A DNA stretch of 64,000 nucleotides from Bacteroidales bacterium (GTDB taxonomy: Bacteria; Bacteroidota; Bacteroidia; Bacteroidales; WCHB1-69), in contig JAEETJ010000010.1 in assembly GCA_016290295.1 (NCBI GenBank), positions 16,998 through 80,997 of the forward strand, in the 5' to 3' direction. Both the position numbers and the translations under genes were made by a program. This document shows positions 17,309 to 25,490 of this stretch, piece by piece. Each line of letters starts with the position of its first letter. The first letter of the stretch is position 1. Below the pieces are notes generated by a model. That model was not told the origin of the DNA, did not search any database, and was given only the letters and a program-made list of their open reading frames with translations.

Positions 17309-18007
17309 TTATAAGTATTTTGCTTCGTTTATATTGAAAGGTTCTCCATGACCTGGAAAAACCAACATGTTCTTATTTAATGATTTCAAGAATGGAAGGG
17401 TCACATCCTCATAAGTAGCTTTATTACTTGTTTTGAAACGTGTAATGGTTGGGGTGTTTTGTATAAGTGTGTCGCCTGTAAAAATGTATTTTCCATCTAA
17501 TATGTAACATGCACTGCCCGGACTATGTCCTGGCGTTGAAAAACACTCAAAGGAAATGTCGCCTATTGTAATTGCGCCTCGTACACCAAATGTTTTATCA
17601 GCTTTCAAAGTATATGAAACATACGAGGCCATGAAATCCTCGTATCTATGTCCTCCATCAGCCAAATCCTTTGTGTTTAACACCATCGCCACCAATCGGG
17701 GACTATTTCCTTTTTCTGATGAAATATAATGGGCACAGTCTTGATGGCAAAACACTGGCGCCTCTATCACCCCCTGTAACCATTTTACGCCGGTAGTATG
17801 ATCATAATGTTCGTGTGTCAGAATAATCTGAACTCGCTTAGTTCCATACTGTTGGAATAGTGGTAATAACTCTTCCGAGATGTTGGGATCATATACTACT
17901 CCGGTTTCACCGGTTGGAATGAAAAACATATTAGAATCCATCGGCTCATAACGAAACCTGTAGATGGGAATTTGTTTGTCCTTAACCGAAATAGTATATT
18001 GATGCAT
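17309..18007 (-). CDS. Metallo-beta-lactamase-fold hydrolase (glyoxalase II-like)
   Basis: A 232-residue protein with the metal-binding THEHYDH (His65, His67, Asp69, His70), a third ligand in TPGHSPGSA, the bridging Asp in FTGDTL and a final His in FPGHGEPF. The domain is that of thioester hydrolases such as glyoxalase II. Encoded between the split transketolase and the AMP ligase with gaps of 2 and 1 nt, it could act as an editing thioesterase on ACP- or CoA-bound acyl groups. The reaction is inferred from fold and context only. Confidence 0.8.
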   Translation of the reverse strand: MHQYTISVKDKQIPIYRFRYEPMDSNMFFIPTGETGVVYDPNISEELLPLFQQYGTKRVQIILTHEHYDHTTGVKWLQGVIEAPVFCHQDCAHYISSEKGNSPRLVAMVLNTKDLADGGHRYEDFMASYVSYTLKADKTFGVRGAITIGDISFECFSTPGHSPGSACYILDGKYIFTGDTLIQNTPTITRFKTSNKATYEDVTLPFLKSLNKNMLVFPGHGEPFNINEAKYL

Positions 18008-18009
18008 TT

Positions 18010-18975
18010 TTATAATTTCGTTATAATATCTTCCATGATCAATTCAGGTGTAAGCCTGTTTTGCGCAAGCAAACCGTCATAATCACAAGCCAAGTCGAAA
18101 CTGTCATGAATACCACAGCGAAGCAATCGGGGCATTCCTGCTTGTTCGGTCATTACTTCAGCTACAGCAGCACCAAGACCGCCCATCTTGTTATGTTCTT
18201 CGATGGTTACAGCCAGCTTGTAATTCTTAGCATTATTCACTACTTCTCTGTCGATTGGCTTCACTGTGAACATGTCATATACTGTAACCGAGATGCCTTT
18301 ATCTTCAAGCAAAACAGAGGCTTTCATAGCAGCACTTACCATAGTGCCCACAGCATAAATTACCACTTCATTACCTTCCTTTAAAAGGTTGGCTTTGCCA
18401 ATCTTAAATTCGTTTTCTTCCTTATAAACCATTGGGCAATTCAAGTTGCCTGTCAGTCGCATATACACTGCACCTTGCTCCTTGCAAGCCAGTTCAAATA
18501 ACTTGATAGCTGATGCACCGTCAGCGGGTGAAAGGATGGTCATGTTGGGGATGGAACGCATCACTGCCAGATCCTCAATAGTGTAATGGGTATTGCCTGC
18601 AAAACCCTGGCTTAAACCGGCACCGGAACCCACCACAATGATTTTCTCCTTCATATAGCCGCAGAAATGGCGAATCTGCTCACAACTACGCATGGTGATA
18701 AAGGTAGCGTAGGTGGTAGCACAAGGATGAAATCCTTCGGCAGCCAATCCAGCCGCAATACCTATCATGTTTTGCTCGGCAATACCGATATTGTAAAATT
18801 GATTCGGGTATTTGTCAATGTATTTTGTCATACCTGAAAGGGTTGCCAAGTCAGCAGTCAGAAGGATGAACTTTTCATCTTCCTTTGCCGCCTCCAAAGC
18901 AGCCTGACCAAAGATGGAACCACGTTGTCCCAACATAGAGCATGTGCGGGCACTCAGTTTAGTGATCTCAAACAT
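18010..18975 (-). CDS. Transketolase, C-terminal (pyrimidine-binding) subunit
   Basis: A 321-residue protein covering the pyrimidine-binding and C-terminal domains of transketolase. The catalytic glutamate that activates thiamine diphosphate is Glu67 in GIAEQN. I chose the ATG at 18975 because the exact Shine-Dalgarno AGGAGGT lies 5 nt upstream. It overlaps the N-terminal subunit gene by 8 bp, so the two are translated together and should form a heterodimeric unit. The reaction transfers a two-carbon ketol from a ketose phosphate to an acceptor. Placement in an ACP-containing directon suggests a specialised acceptor rather than the pentose phosphate pathway. Confidence 0.9.
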   Translation of the reverse strand: MFEITKLSARTCSMLGQRGSIFGQAALEAAKEDEKFILLTADLATLSGMTKYIDKYPNQFYNIGIAEQNMIGIAAGLAAEGFHPCATTYATFITMRSCEQIRHFCGYMKEKIIVVGSGAGLSQGFAGNTHYTIEDLAVMRSIPNMTILSPADGASAIKLFELACKEQGAVYMRLTGNLNCPMVYKEENEFKIGKANLLKEGNEVVIYAVGTMVSAAMKASVLLEDKGISVTVYDMFTVKPIDREVVNNAKNYKLAVTIEEHNKMGGLGAAVAEVMTEQAGMPRLLRCGIHDSFDLACDYDGLLAQNRLTPELIMEDIITKL

Positions 18976-19771
18976 TTTCGACCTCCTTTCTGGCTTGTTC
19001 ATACTGTTCTAACGACAAGGTGTGGTGATGCCATTCCTTTACACCTTCAATAAACGACACCCCTTTGCCTTTGATAGTGTCTGCAATCACGCATATAGGC
19101 TTGTCAGATGTATGCTTCAAAGCTTTTGATAAAGCATCGCAATCGTGACCGTCCACAATAGTGACATCAAAACCAAACGCCTTGAATTTCTCACCCAAGT
19201 CTATTTGATCCATCACATCCTGGGTTGGGCCATCGTATTGCAGTTTGTTTCGGTCAACAATGACTGTGAAGTTGTTCAGTTTGTAATGTGCTGCCGACAT
19301 GGCTGCTTCCCATATCAAACCTTCATCACACTCGCCATCACCTACCAAAGCAAAGACTCGGTTGGATAACCCTTTCCGTTTGCACGACAATGCCAAGCCT
19401 ACGGCAAAGGTCATTCCCATGCTCAGGCTGCCGCCAGAGAACTCAATACCATTAGCCAGGTTGCGCATGGCGTGTCCGTGGAAATGAGAGCCGTTGGTTT
19501 CAAAGCTGGCAATATCCTCGTCCGAGAGGAAGCCAACCTTGTTCAGAGCGGAATAGTATGCTAATACACAATGGCCTTTGCTCACCACCAACCGGTCACG
19601 ATTCTCGTCGTTTGGGTTGTTCACATCATAGTGCAACACATCGCCATAAAGCGTTGCTATGATTTCGATTGCGGATAGGCCTGGTGCTACATGGGAACCA
19701 TTCTTCCCACAATCGTAGGCCATCTTCAATGCCGACAGTCTTAGTTCTTTTGAAAACTGTTTTAAATCCAT
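18968..19771 (-). CDS. Transketolase, N-terminal (diphosphate-binding) subunit
   Basis: A 267-residue protein with the thiamine diphosphate motif GDG (144-146) followed by NN at 166-167, plus the family segments SKGHCVLAYY and GSLSMGM. It lacks the pyrimidine-binding half, which is the next gene. The ATG at 19771 is preferred over 19834 because it starts at the family N-terminus and leaves 4 nt after the SDR stop. Split transketolases are common in archaea and in secondary-metabolite loci. Together with the ACP two genes upstream it may deliver a hydroxyacetyl or ketol unit. Confidence 0.9.
   Translation of the reverse strand: MDLKQFSKELRLSALKMAYDCGKNGSHVAPGLSAIEIIATLYGDVLHYDVNNPNDENRDRLVVSKGHCVLAYYSALNKVGFLSDEDIASFETNGSHFHGHAMRNLANGIEFSGGSLSMGMTFAVGLALSCKRKGLSNRVFALVGDGECDEGLIWEAAMSAAHYKLNNFTVIVDRNKLQYDGPTQDVMDQIDLGEKFKAFGFDVTIVDGHDCDALSKALKHTSDKPICVIADTIKGKGVSFIEGVKEWHHHTLSLEQYEQARKEVENV
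18981..18987 (-). promoter_or_regulatory. Strong Shine-Dalgarno site
   Basis: AGGAGGT on the minus strand, 5 nt before the transketolase C-subunit ATG. Such perfect sites are uncommon in Bacteroidota. It decides the start codon and may support equal expression of the two overlapping subunits. Confidence 0.75.
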
Positions 19772-19775
19772 GTCT

Positions 19776-20555
19776 TTACTTTGAAATTGAAAGGCGCAAA
19801 TCGGTGCCGCCACCATCCACTTTGATGGTTTCACCTGTAACGTAAGAAGATTTGTCAGAAGCCAGGAACAAACATACCTCTGCTATTTCATTAGGAGTGC
19901 CAAAACGGTGTAAGCCCAAACCTTTTTTGATTTGGTCTTCAGCATCGTTTTCCAACACGTCGAGCATTTTTGTCTGAGTTAGGCCAGGTGCCACGGCGTT
20001 TACACGTATGCCAGCACTACCCAGTTCGCGAGCCAGTTTCTTGGTGGCAATCACAAGGGCGGCTTTGCTGGCTGCGTATTCCATTTGTGAAGTGTCTTCG
20101 CCCCAAGCGGCAATGCTTGCGATGTTGACTATGCTGCCCTTTCTCTGCCGCATCATTGCCCGGCAAGCTAGTTGTGTTAACTCAATTGCACTGAAAAAAT
20201 TTACCTCCATTACACGGCGGACATCCTCCATTTTGGTCATAGAGAATAAACGATTAGGACTCACGATGCCCGCTGCATTAACGAGAATATCAATAGAATG
20301 CTTTTCTTTCAAAATGTCTTTCATGCCCTCCTTGATGGAATCAGAACTGCCGAGGTCGATATGTACGGGTTTAATCCAAACTTGGCACACCTCTTCTAAT
20401 TGGCGAATCATATTCAGAAATTCTTCATCGTCACGGTGGACAACTGCCCAGCAGTTGCAGCCGTTTTTGGCGAACAGTTGCAATATTGCCAATCCGATAC
20501 CACTTCGGGCACCAGTAATGATGGCATTTTTGCCGTCAAGCATTCTGTTTTCCAT
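19776..20555 (-). CDS. SDR-family oxidoreductase (FabG-like)
   Basis: A 259-residue classical short-chain dehydrogenase. The cofactor loop TGARSGIG is at 14-21, NAAG at 93-96 and the catalytic set is Ser147, Tyr160 and Lys164 (YAASK). The C-terminus VTGETIKVDGGGTD is typical of FabG-like reductases. Placed 2 nt after the acyl carrier protein gene, it most likely reduces a keto group on an ACP-bound acyl chain. A sugar or small ketone substrate is also possible. Confidence 0.87.
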   Translation of the reverse strand: MENRMLDGKNAIITGARSGIGLAILQLFAKNGCNCWAVVHRDDEEFLNMIRQLEEVCQVWIKPVHIDLGSSDSIKEGMKDILKEKHSIDILVNAAGIVSPNRLFSMTKMEDVRRVMEVNFFSAIELTQLACRAMMRQRKGSIVNIASIAAWGEDTSQMEYAASKAALVIATKKLARELGSAGIRVNAVAPGLTQTKMLDVLENDAEDQIKKGLGLHRFGTPNEIAEVCLFLASDKSSYVTGETIKVDGGGTDLRLSISK

Positions 20556-20557
20556 GA

Positions 20558-20794
20558 TTAGATTTCTACGTCGTATTTTTTCAGAATTTCTTTACCTTTT
20601 TCATACGACGAGAGGTCGATGATATCGTCGGTTTCCATCATGATGTCGAAAGTATCCTCGATGGCAGCCACTAATGACATGTGTCCAACTGAATCCCAAG
20701 CTTGAATATCTTGGTATTTTAAACCGGCCAATTGTTCATTTGTGATTTCAAAAGTCTCGCAAAAAACTTGATTGTACTTTTCTAAATTTGTCAT
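20558..20794 (-). CDS. Acyl carrier protein
   Basis: A 78-residue acidic carrier protein. The phosphopantetheine attachment site is Ser35 in WDSVGHM. I use the ATG at 20794; a longer frame to 20986 has no carrier-protein likeness upstream and crosses the promoter box. It is the first gene of the 14-gene directon and would carry the acyl group handled by the ligase, reductase and hydrolase downstream. It is clearly a specialised ACP, since no fatty-acid synthesis genes such as fabF adjoin it. Confidence 0.92.
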   Translation of the reverse strand: MTNLEKYNQVFCETFEITNEQLAGLKYQDIQAWDSVGHMSLVAAIEDTFDIMMETDDIIDLSSYEKGKEILKKYDVEI

Positions 20795-20937
20795 TGCTAT
20801 ATTTTTTGTTGTTTTTATTTGATAATCAAAAAAACGGGTAATTATGGAACTAATTGAGACATCTGTTCGTTGGTCGTGAGAATAAATCGTTGATTTCCAT
20901 AATATTGTATTTTTAAATATTAATGTATTTAAGTTGG

Positions 20938-20945
20938 CAAAGATA
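20938..20945 (-). promoter_or_regulatory. -7 promoter box for the 14-gene directon
   Basis: TATCTTTG on the minus strand matches TAnnTTTG. It would give an untranslated leader of about 135 nt before the acyl carrier protein. No clear -33 element at the right distance. The rest of the 20795-21062 gap holds no gene that I can see. Confidence 0.55.
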
Positions 20946-21016
20946 CGAAAAAAATCGATACTTTTAGTTTTTAGCCCAAGGTTCAATAAACCATATTTTC
21001 ATTATGATTATAACGA

Positions 21017-21044
21017 AACAAGGCTGACAAAAGTCAACCTTGTT
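21017..21044 (-). terminator. Terminator of the pseudaminic acid operon
   Basis: AACAAGG (21017-21023) and CCTTGTT (21038-21044), with inner TGAC/GTCA and one C-A mismatch, form a 12-position stem around a four-A loop. It lies about 20 nt past the pseI stop and separates the pse operon from the acyl-carrier-protein directon. Confidence 0.6.
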
Positions 21045-21062
21045 CTTATAGAATGATGAAAA

Positions 21063-22073
21063 TTACTCTACTACATCCCAACTCATCCGGTCGCCAACCT
21101 CTAGATCGCTGTTGACTTTGTGTCCAATAAGTTCTGACAAATACTTTGGGTGAAGACCATAGCCGGGACGAACAGAACGAACATTCTCTTCCGTTATAAT
21201 ATCACCTTTTCTCATGGGTTGCGCCACATAAAGAGAGCGGCAAAACTCACGACCTTTGATTTTTGATGGTTCGGTAGGGTATTTTACCTCGCCCAGTGCT
21301 TTCTCCACTTGGCGAATACCATCCACCATGGCTTTAAATTCTGGAGCTTCCATAGAAAAAGCGCTGTCGGGACCACCAATAGAGCGGTCGATAATAAAGT
21401 GCTTTTCTACAACTTCTGCACCTAAGGCTACCGCTGCTATCGGGACAGTGGTGCCCTCTGTGTGGTCGCTTAAACCAACTTTCACACCAAAACGTTTCCT
21501 CATATCGGGAATGGTCAGTAGATTGGCGTCTTCAATTGGAGCCGGATAAGCAGATGTGCATTTTAGCAAAGTAATATCATTGCAGCCTTCGCCACGGATG
21601 GTGTCTAATGCCAACTGAATATCCTCTTCCATGGCAATACCAGTGGACAAAATGATAGGTTTGTGTTTGGAGGCAATGTATTGTATCAGAGGTATATCGG
21701 TGATTTCAAAAGAAGCGATTTTGTATATGGGACTGTTCAAATTTTCCAATAAATCGACTGCAGTCTTGTCAAAAGGAGTGGAGAAACATATTAAGCCTTC
21801 TTCATGAGCCACTTTAAAGATTTCTTCATGCCATTCCCAAGGTGTATAGGCTTTCTGGTAAAGAGAATACAGCGTTTCGCCTTTCCATAGGCCTTTTCCT
21901 AACACAAAATCAGGCTTGTCACAATTGAGGGTTAGGGTATCGGCAGTATAAGTCTGAATCTTAATAGCATCTGCGCCAGCTTGTTTTGCCGCCCGTATGG
22001 AATCAAGGGCGGTTTGTTTGCTGCCGTTATGGTTGGCAGATAATTCGGCAATGATAAAGGTTTTGGTTGCCAT
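21063..22073 (-). CDS. pseI: Pseudaminic acid synthase
   Basis: Condenses 2,4-diacetamido-2,4,6-trideoxy-L-altrose with phosphoenolpyruvate to make pseudaminic acid. The 336-residue protein has the NeuB-type barrel, starting FIIAELSANHNGS, with QTYTADT, YTPWEWH, FSTPFDKTAVD and VGLSDHTEGT. The SAF (antifreeze-like) domain at the C-terminus contains RSLYVAQPMRKG and VRPGYGLHPKYL. The YTPWEWH segment and RPGYG pattern are of the PseI rather than NeuB/LegI type. It is the last gene of the pse operon, 11 nt after the MaoC-like gene. Confidence 0.95.
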   Translation of the reverse strand: MATKTFIIAELSANHNGSKQTALDSIRAAKQAGADAIKIQTYTADTLTLNCDKPDFVLGKGLWKGETLYSLYQKAYTPWEWHEEIFKVAHEEGLICFSTPFDKTAVDLLENLNSPIYKIASFEITDIPLIQYIASKHKPIILSTGIAMEEDIQLALDTIRGEGCNDITLLKCTSAYPAPIEDANLLTIPDMRKRFGVKVGLSDHTEGTTVPIAAVALGAEVVEKHFIIDRSIGGPDSAFSMEAPEFKAMVDGIRQVEKALGEVKYPTEPSKIKGREFCRSLYVAQPMRKGDIITEENVRSVRPGYGLHPKYLSELIGHKVNSDLEVGDRMSWDVVE

Positions 22074-22084
22074 GTTGCTATAAT

Positions 22085-22492
22085 TTATTCGATTAATTTT
22101 ACAATTGCATTTCCTTCTATGGCTATTTCCCCATTATCTTTTGTACAAATAGTATTAAGAAAAATGATAGACTTCTCTAACTTAATATCACGAATCGTAA
22201 CGGTTGCCGTTATCATTTCATCGTGGAAAACTGGCTTCTTGAATGTAAGATCTTGTTTTATATATATAGACCCATTCCCAGGCATTTTTGTTCCAATAAT
22301 GGCGCTGAAAAGGGATGAGGTTAGATAACCATGCACAATTCTTTTTCCGAATAGAGAATTTGATGCATATTCTGGATCCAAGTGAACAGGATTGTTATCC
22401 ATGCTTAATTTTGCAAACTCTTCTACATCTTTAAGAGAAAAACTTTTAGAAAGAGAGCACGATAGTCCAATATATAAATCGTTGATTTTCAT
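22085..22492 (-). CDS. MaoC-like (R)-specific enoyl hydratase
   Basis: A 135-residue hot-dog-fold protein. The hydratase motif MDNNPVHLDPEYA supplies Asp32 and His37, and IVHGYLTSSLFS follows at 52-63. Enzymes of this type add water to trans-2-enoyl-CoA or -ACP to give the (R)-3-hydroxyacyl thioester. It is located between pseH and pseI (gaps 5 and 11 nt), where it has no role in the standard pseudaminic acid pathway. It may help make a hydroxyacyl substituent for the sugar, or act as a thioesterase-like protein. Confidence 0.82.
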   Translation of the reverse strand: MKINDLYIGLSCSLSKSFSLKDVEEFAKLSMDNNPVHLDPEYASNSLFGKRIVHGYLTSSLFSAIIGTKMPGNGSIYIKQDLTFKKPVFHDEMITATVTIRDIKLEKSIIFLNTICTKDNGEIAIEGNAIVKLIE

Positions 22493-22497
22493 TTTAT

Positions 22498-23043
22498 TTA
22501 CCTACAATAAATTCTATTATAATGATAATCTTTTAATATGGCCCATTCTCTCTTCAGCATAGCGAGTCCAACTACGTCAAAATATTGTCCATCTTTCAGA
22601 ACGTGGTCACGATAATAGGCTTCTCTGCGGAATCCAAATTTTTCGTGCATGGCAATAACTGACGGATTGGTTGTTAAAACTTCACAGCGCAGCTTGTTTA
22701 AGCCAAGTTCTTCAAACACGTATTTTAGAATGTTATATTCAATTTTTGAACCAATGCCTGCGCCACGAACACTACTGTCACCAAGATAAAATGCCCAAAA
22801 ACAACTGTCAAAAACCTTGCTTATTTCAGTAATTGAGACCAAACCCAATGGTTTGTCCTCGTATTCAATTATCCAGTATTGTGCACTGGAATCTTTGCTG
22901 ATTTTTTCAAACCAGTCTTTTTGTTGTTCAGGAGAGATGTGATTTTCTGTGTACATGTACTGGCTTACTTCTTTTGAGTTACGCCAGTTACGTACCATTT
23001 CAATGTCTTCGGCTTTGAGTTCTCTCAATTTGATGTCTGTCAT
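22498..23043 (-). CDS. pseH: UDP-4-amino-sugar N-acetyltransferase, PseH-like
   Basis: A 181-residue GNAT protein. In the pathway PseH adds an acyl group to the 4-amino group made by PseC. Motifs include LRELKAEDIEMVRNWRN at the N-terminus, the acetyl-CoA loop GSSVRGAGIGSK (here DSSVRGAGIGSK) and VIAMHEKFGFRREAYYRDHV. The last is typical of PseH. It lies in order behind pseB, pseC and pseF. Whether acetyl-CoA or another acyl donor is used is open, given the acyl genes nearby. Confidence 0.87.
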   Translation of the reverse strand: MTDIKLRELKAEDIEMVRNWRNSKEVSQYMYTENHISPEQQKDWFEKISKDSSAQYWIIEYEDKPLGLVSITEISKVFDSCFWAFYLGDSSVRGAGIGSKIEYNILKYVFEELGLNKLRCEVLTTNPSVIAMHEKFGFRREAYYRDHVLKDGQYFDVVGLAMLKREWAILKDYHYNRIYCR

Positions 23044-23082
23044 ATATCTAATTGTTTTTTATTTCCACTTTAAAACATATCA

Positions 23083-23640
23083 TTAGTTATTGTTTATCAT
23101 TGAGTGAATAACAACATCTTTGTATTCGCCATTATGGCGACAATGGTCTTTCAGTGTTGCTTCGCGAACAAAACCTGCTGTCTCAAAGATAGGATACAGG
23201 TGCGGACGCAAGTCGAAAGCATAAGTGTAAATCTTATGCAGGCTAAGGTCTTTAAAAGCCACTTCTTTCAGCATGGTTAGATAGTTGTTCCAATGCTCAG
23301 AAAAATACTCTTTTTCAAGTTGAGTATCCATAATGAAAGAAATCTCTGCATTGTTGTCAATCCAGTTGATATGAACCAGGCCTCCATAACCGATGCAGGT
23401 GTCTTTCTCTAAGTATGAGAATAGTATCTGATCAGGTTGGGGATTGTCATACAGTTTGGCCACCACATTGTCGAAATAACGCTGCTGGTCTTCCTCGGTA
23501 AGCGGGCGTGCCTGACGCAGGTGATAAATCTGCTCGTTGCGCCACTTCATAATGTCAAAGCGATCATCATAGCGAAGAGGCACAAGGCTGTAATTCCCCA
23601 GTGAGAACTTCTGCTGTTTAAGACAAAGGTAGCGGACCAT
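23083..23640 (-). CDS. Second GNAT acyltransferase of the pse operon
   Basis: A 185-residue GNAT-like protein of the RimJ/RimL type: LVPLRYDDRFDIMKWRNEQI near the N-terminus, IGYGGLVHINW in the middle and FETAGFVREATLKDHCRHNG near the end. The ATG at 23640 leaves 2 nt after the pseF stop; a start at 23691 would overlap pseF. Similar domains are fused to or encoded beside PseG in other pseudaminic acid loci. It could acylate the 7-position amine or the sugar after CMP activation. The substrate is unknown. Confidence 0.7.
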   Translation of the reverse strand: MVRYLCLKQQKFSLGNYSLVPLRYDDRFDIMKWRNEQIYHLRQARPLTEEDQQRYFDNVVAKLYDNPQPDQILFSYLEKDTCIGYGGLVHINWIDNNAEISFIMDTQLEKEYFSEHWNNYLTMLKEVAFKDLSLHKIYTYAFDLRPHLYPIFETAGFVREATLKDHCRHNGEYKDVVIHSMINNN

Positions 23641-23642
23641 AG

Positions 23643-24326
23643 TTATTTTGTTTGATACATTAGTTGATACTTCATCTCCGCTAATTTCCAATCTGTTTCA
23701 GTGTCAATATCTTGAATTGTGGTTTCATCCACAACAATACCACCGATTTTGATGTTGCCAGCCAACCATTCTTTTGTCTTGTACCAATAGAATGTACCCG
23801 TATCGTGGTATTCCTTAGGCAAGTCCTGACTGCGGCTGTTTTCATATTCTGGCCAATGACGTTTCATTGAACCATCTTCAGCTAGATCAAGACAGCGCCA
23901 GATAGGATAGGAGAACTGAACTACGGGATACACACAGGTGAAGTCTGAACTCTGCAAACGCTCAAAAGCGGAAATGATGTTATTACTCTGAACCAACGGA
24001 GCGGTTGCATAGAAACAACAGAAGTTATCAAATTCCAGTCCTAATTCCTTGTATTTTGCAATTACCTCTTTCAAAACATCCGCAGTAGTTGCAAAGTCGC
24101 TGGCAGTTTCTGCAGAACGCATAAAAGGGACACTTGCGTCATATTGCTTTGCAACGTCAGCAATTTCCGCATCATCCGTAGAGACCATAATCTCATCAAA
24201 TAGGCCAGATTGTTGTGCTGTTTGAATGGAATAGGCCAACATAGGCTTTCCAAGAAACGGCTTTACATTTTTACGTGGAATACGCTTGGATCCGCCGCGA
24301 GCAGGTATGATGCAAAGATTCTTCAT
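23643..24326 (-). CDS. pseF: CMP-pseudaminic acid synthetase (cytidylyltransferase)
   Basis: A 227-residue cytidylyltransferase that activates pseudaminic acid with CTP. The N-terminal IIPARGGSKRIPRKN is the nucleotide-binding loop of the NeuA/PseF family, followed by LAYSIQTA and STDDAEIADVA. It starts inside the pseC stop codon (TAATG overlap), so the two are coupled. The CMP-sugar product is the expected donor for the polysialyltransferase-like gene at 7000-8052. Confidence 0.94.
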   Translation of the reverse strand: MKNLCIIPARGGSKRIPRKNVKPFLGKPMLAYSIQTAQQSGLFDEIMVSTDDAEIADVAKQYDASVPFMRSAETASDFATTADVLKEVIAKYKELGLEFDNFCCFYATAPLVQSNNIISAFERLQSSDFTCVYPVVQFSYPIWRCLDLAEDGSMKRHWPEYENSRSQDLPKEYHDTGTFYWYKTKEWLAGNIKIGGIVVDETTIQDIDTETDWKLAEMKYQLMYQTK

Positions 24327-25489
24327 TATCCTATGTATTCTTTCACTTTTTCAATCACCCAATTCTGCTCTTCTTCAGTCAAGGTTGGGAACATCGGTAA
24401 GGCAAGACATTGGCTATAGTAGTCCTCTGCCAATGGCATGTCACCATGCTTCCAACCAAACTGGCGGTAATACGGCATGGTGTGGGCAGGGATATAGAGT
24501 ACCTGCGAGAAAATGTTATTGGCTCTCAAATAGTCGTACAAGCCTTTACGCTTGGCAGGGTCAACCTGAATGATGTACAGGTGAAATGCATGAGTGATGT
24601 TTTCAGCACGATAAGGTGTTTTAACTTCTGTGCCTGCAAAGGCTTCATCGTATTTCTTCGCAATCTCATTTCTCCTTTGAATACTCCAATCCAAACGTTT
24701 GAGTTGTGAGATGCCCAAAGCAGCTTGAAAATCAGTGATGCGGTAATTGTATCCTAAATCCTGCATTTCATAATACCATCCTCCGTCATTCTGAGTGAGC
24801 AAGTCAGGATTCTTGGTGATGCCGTGTGTACGGTACAAGGCCACTTTTTCATACAAGTCTTTTCGGTTGGTGGTCACAGCACCACCTTCGCCCGTCGCAA
24901 TGTGCTTTACAGGATGGAATGAGAAACAGGTCAAATCGGCATAATGGCAATTTCCCACCATTTGCTTTGTGCCTTTACTGTCAATGTAACTCCCTCCTGG
25001 AGCATGGCAAGCGTCAACCACAATGGCAAAACCGTATTCATCCGCCAACTTGCGCAGACGCTCCTCATCAATAGGATAACCGGCGAAGTCAACGGGTACA
25101 ACAGCTTTGTATGTGCCCTTTGGTGAAGCTTTGAGGATAACTTCCAGTTTGTCCAAATCCAAGCAATAGGTTTTGGCATCAATATCGCAGAAAACAATCT
25201 CAGCTCCTTGGTAGCGGAAGCCATTGGCTGATGCTACAAAGGTGATAGGAGTGGTGATAACCTTGTCGCCAGTTTTTATCCCTAAAGCCATCGCACAAAG
25301 ATGCAAGGCGGCGGTACCATTGCTTACCATACAGGCATATTGGCAACCCAAATACTCGGAGAAATTCTTCTCAAATTCCCCGATTTTCGGTCCTTGAGTC
25401 AGATAGTCCGATTTAAGTGTTTCAACAACAGCTTGAATATCCTCCTCGCTGATATATTGATGGCCGTATGAAATATTGTGGTCTATCAT
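24326..25489 (-). CDS. pseC: UDP-4-keto-sugar aminotransferase
   Basis: A 387-residue PLP aminotransferase that forms UDP-4-amino-4,6-dideoxy-N-acetyl-beta-L-altrosamine from the PseB product. It opens with ISYGHQYISEEDI, the PseC-type N-terminus. VVDACHAPGGSY holds the PLP-contacting Asp (159) and the Schiff-base lysine is Lys195 in SFHPVKHIATGEGG. It starts 1 nt after the pseB stop. Assignment as PseC rather than a related sugar aminotransferase is supported by the whole operon. Confidence 0.94.
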   Translation of the reverse strand: MIDHNISYGHQYISEEDIQAVVETLKSDYLTQGPKIGEFEKNFSEYLGCQYACMVSNGTAALHLCAMALGIKTGDKVITTPITFVASANGFRYQGAEIVFCDIDAKTYCLDLDKLEVILKASPKGTYKAVVPVDFAGYPIDEERLRKLADEYGFAIVVDACHAPGGSYIDSKGTKQMVGNCHYADLTCFSFHPVKHIATGEGGAVTTNRKDLYEKVALYRTHGITKNPDLLTQNDGGWYYEMQDLGYNYRITDFQAALGISQLKRLDWSIQRRNEIAKKYDEAFAGTEVKTPYRAENITHAFHLYIIQVDPAKRKGLYDYLRANNIFSQVLYIPAHTMPYYRQFGWKHGDMPLAEDYYSQCLALPMFPTLTEEEQNWVIEKVKEYIG

Positions 25490-25490
25490 C

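Noticed and set aside
13594..20794. A lux bioluminescence operon
   Set aside because: LuxE and LuxC domains are present, but no luciferase luxA or luxB and no flavin genes; the context is glycan synthesis.
20795..20986. N-terminal extension of the acyl carrier protein
   Set aside because: It would cross the TATCTTTG promoter box and adds sequence with no carrier-protein likeness.
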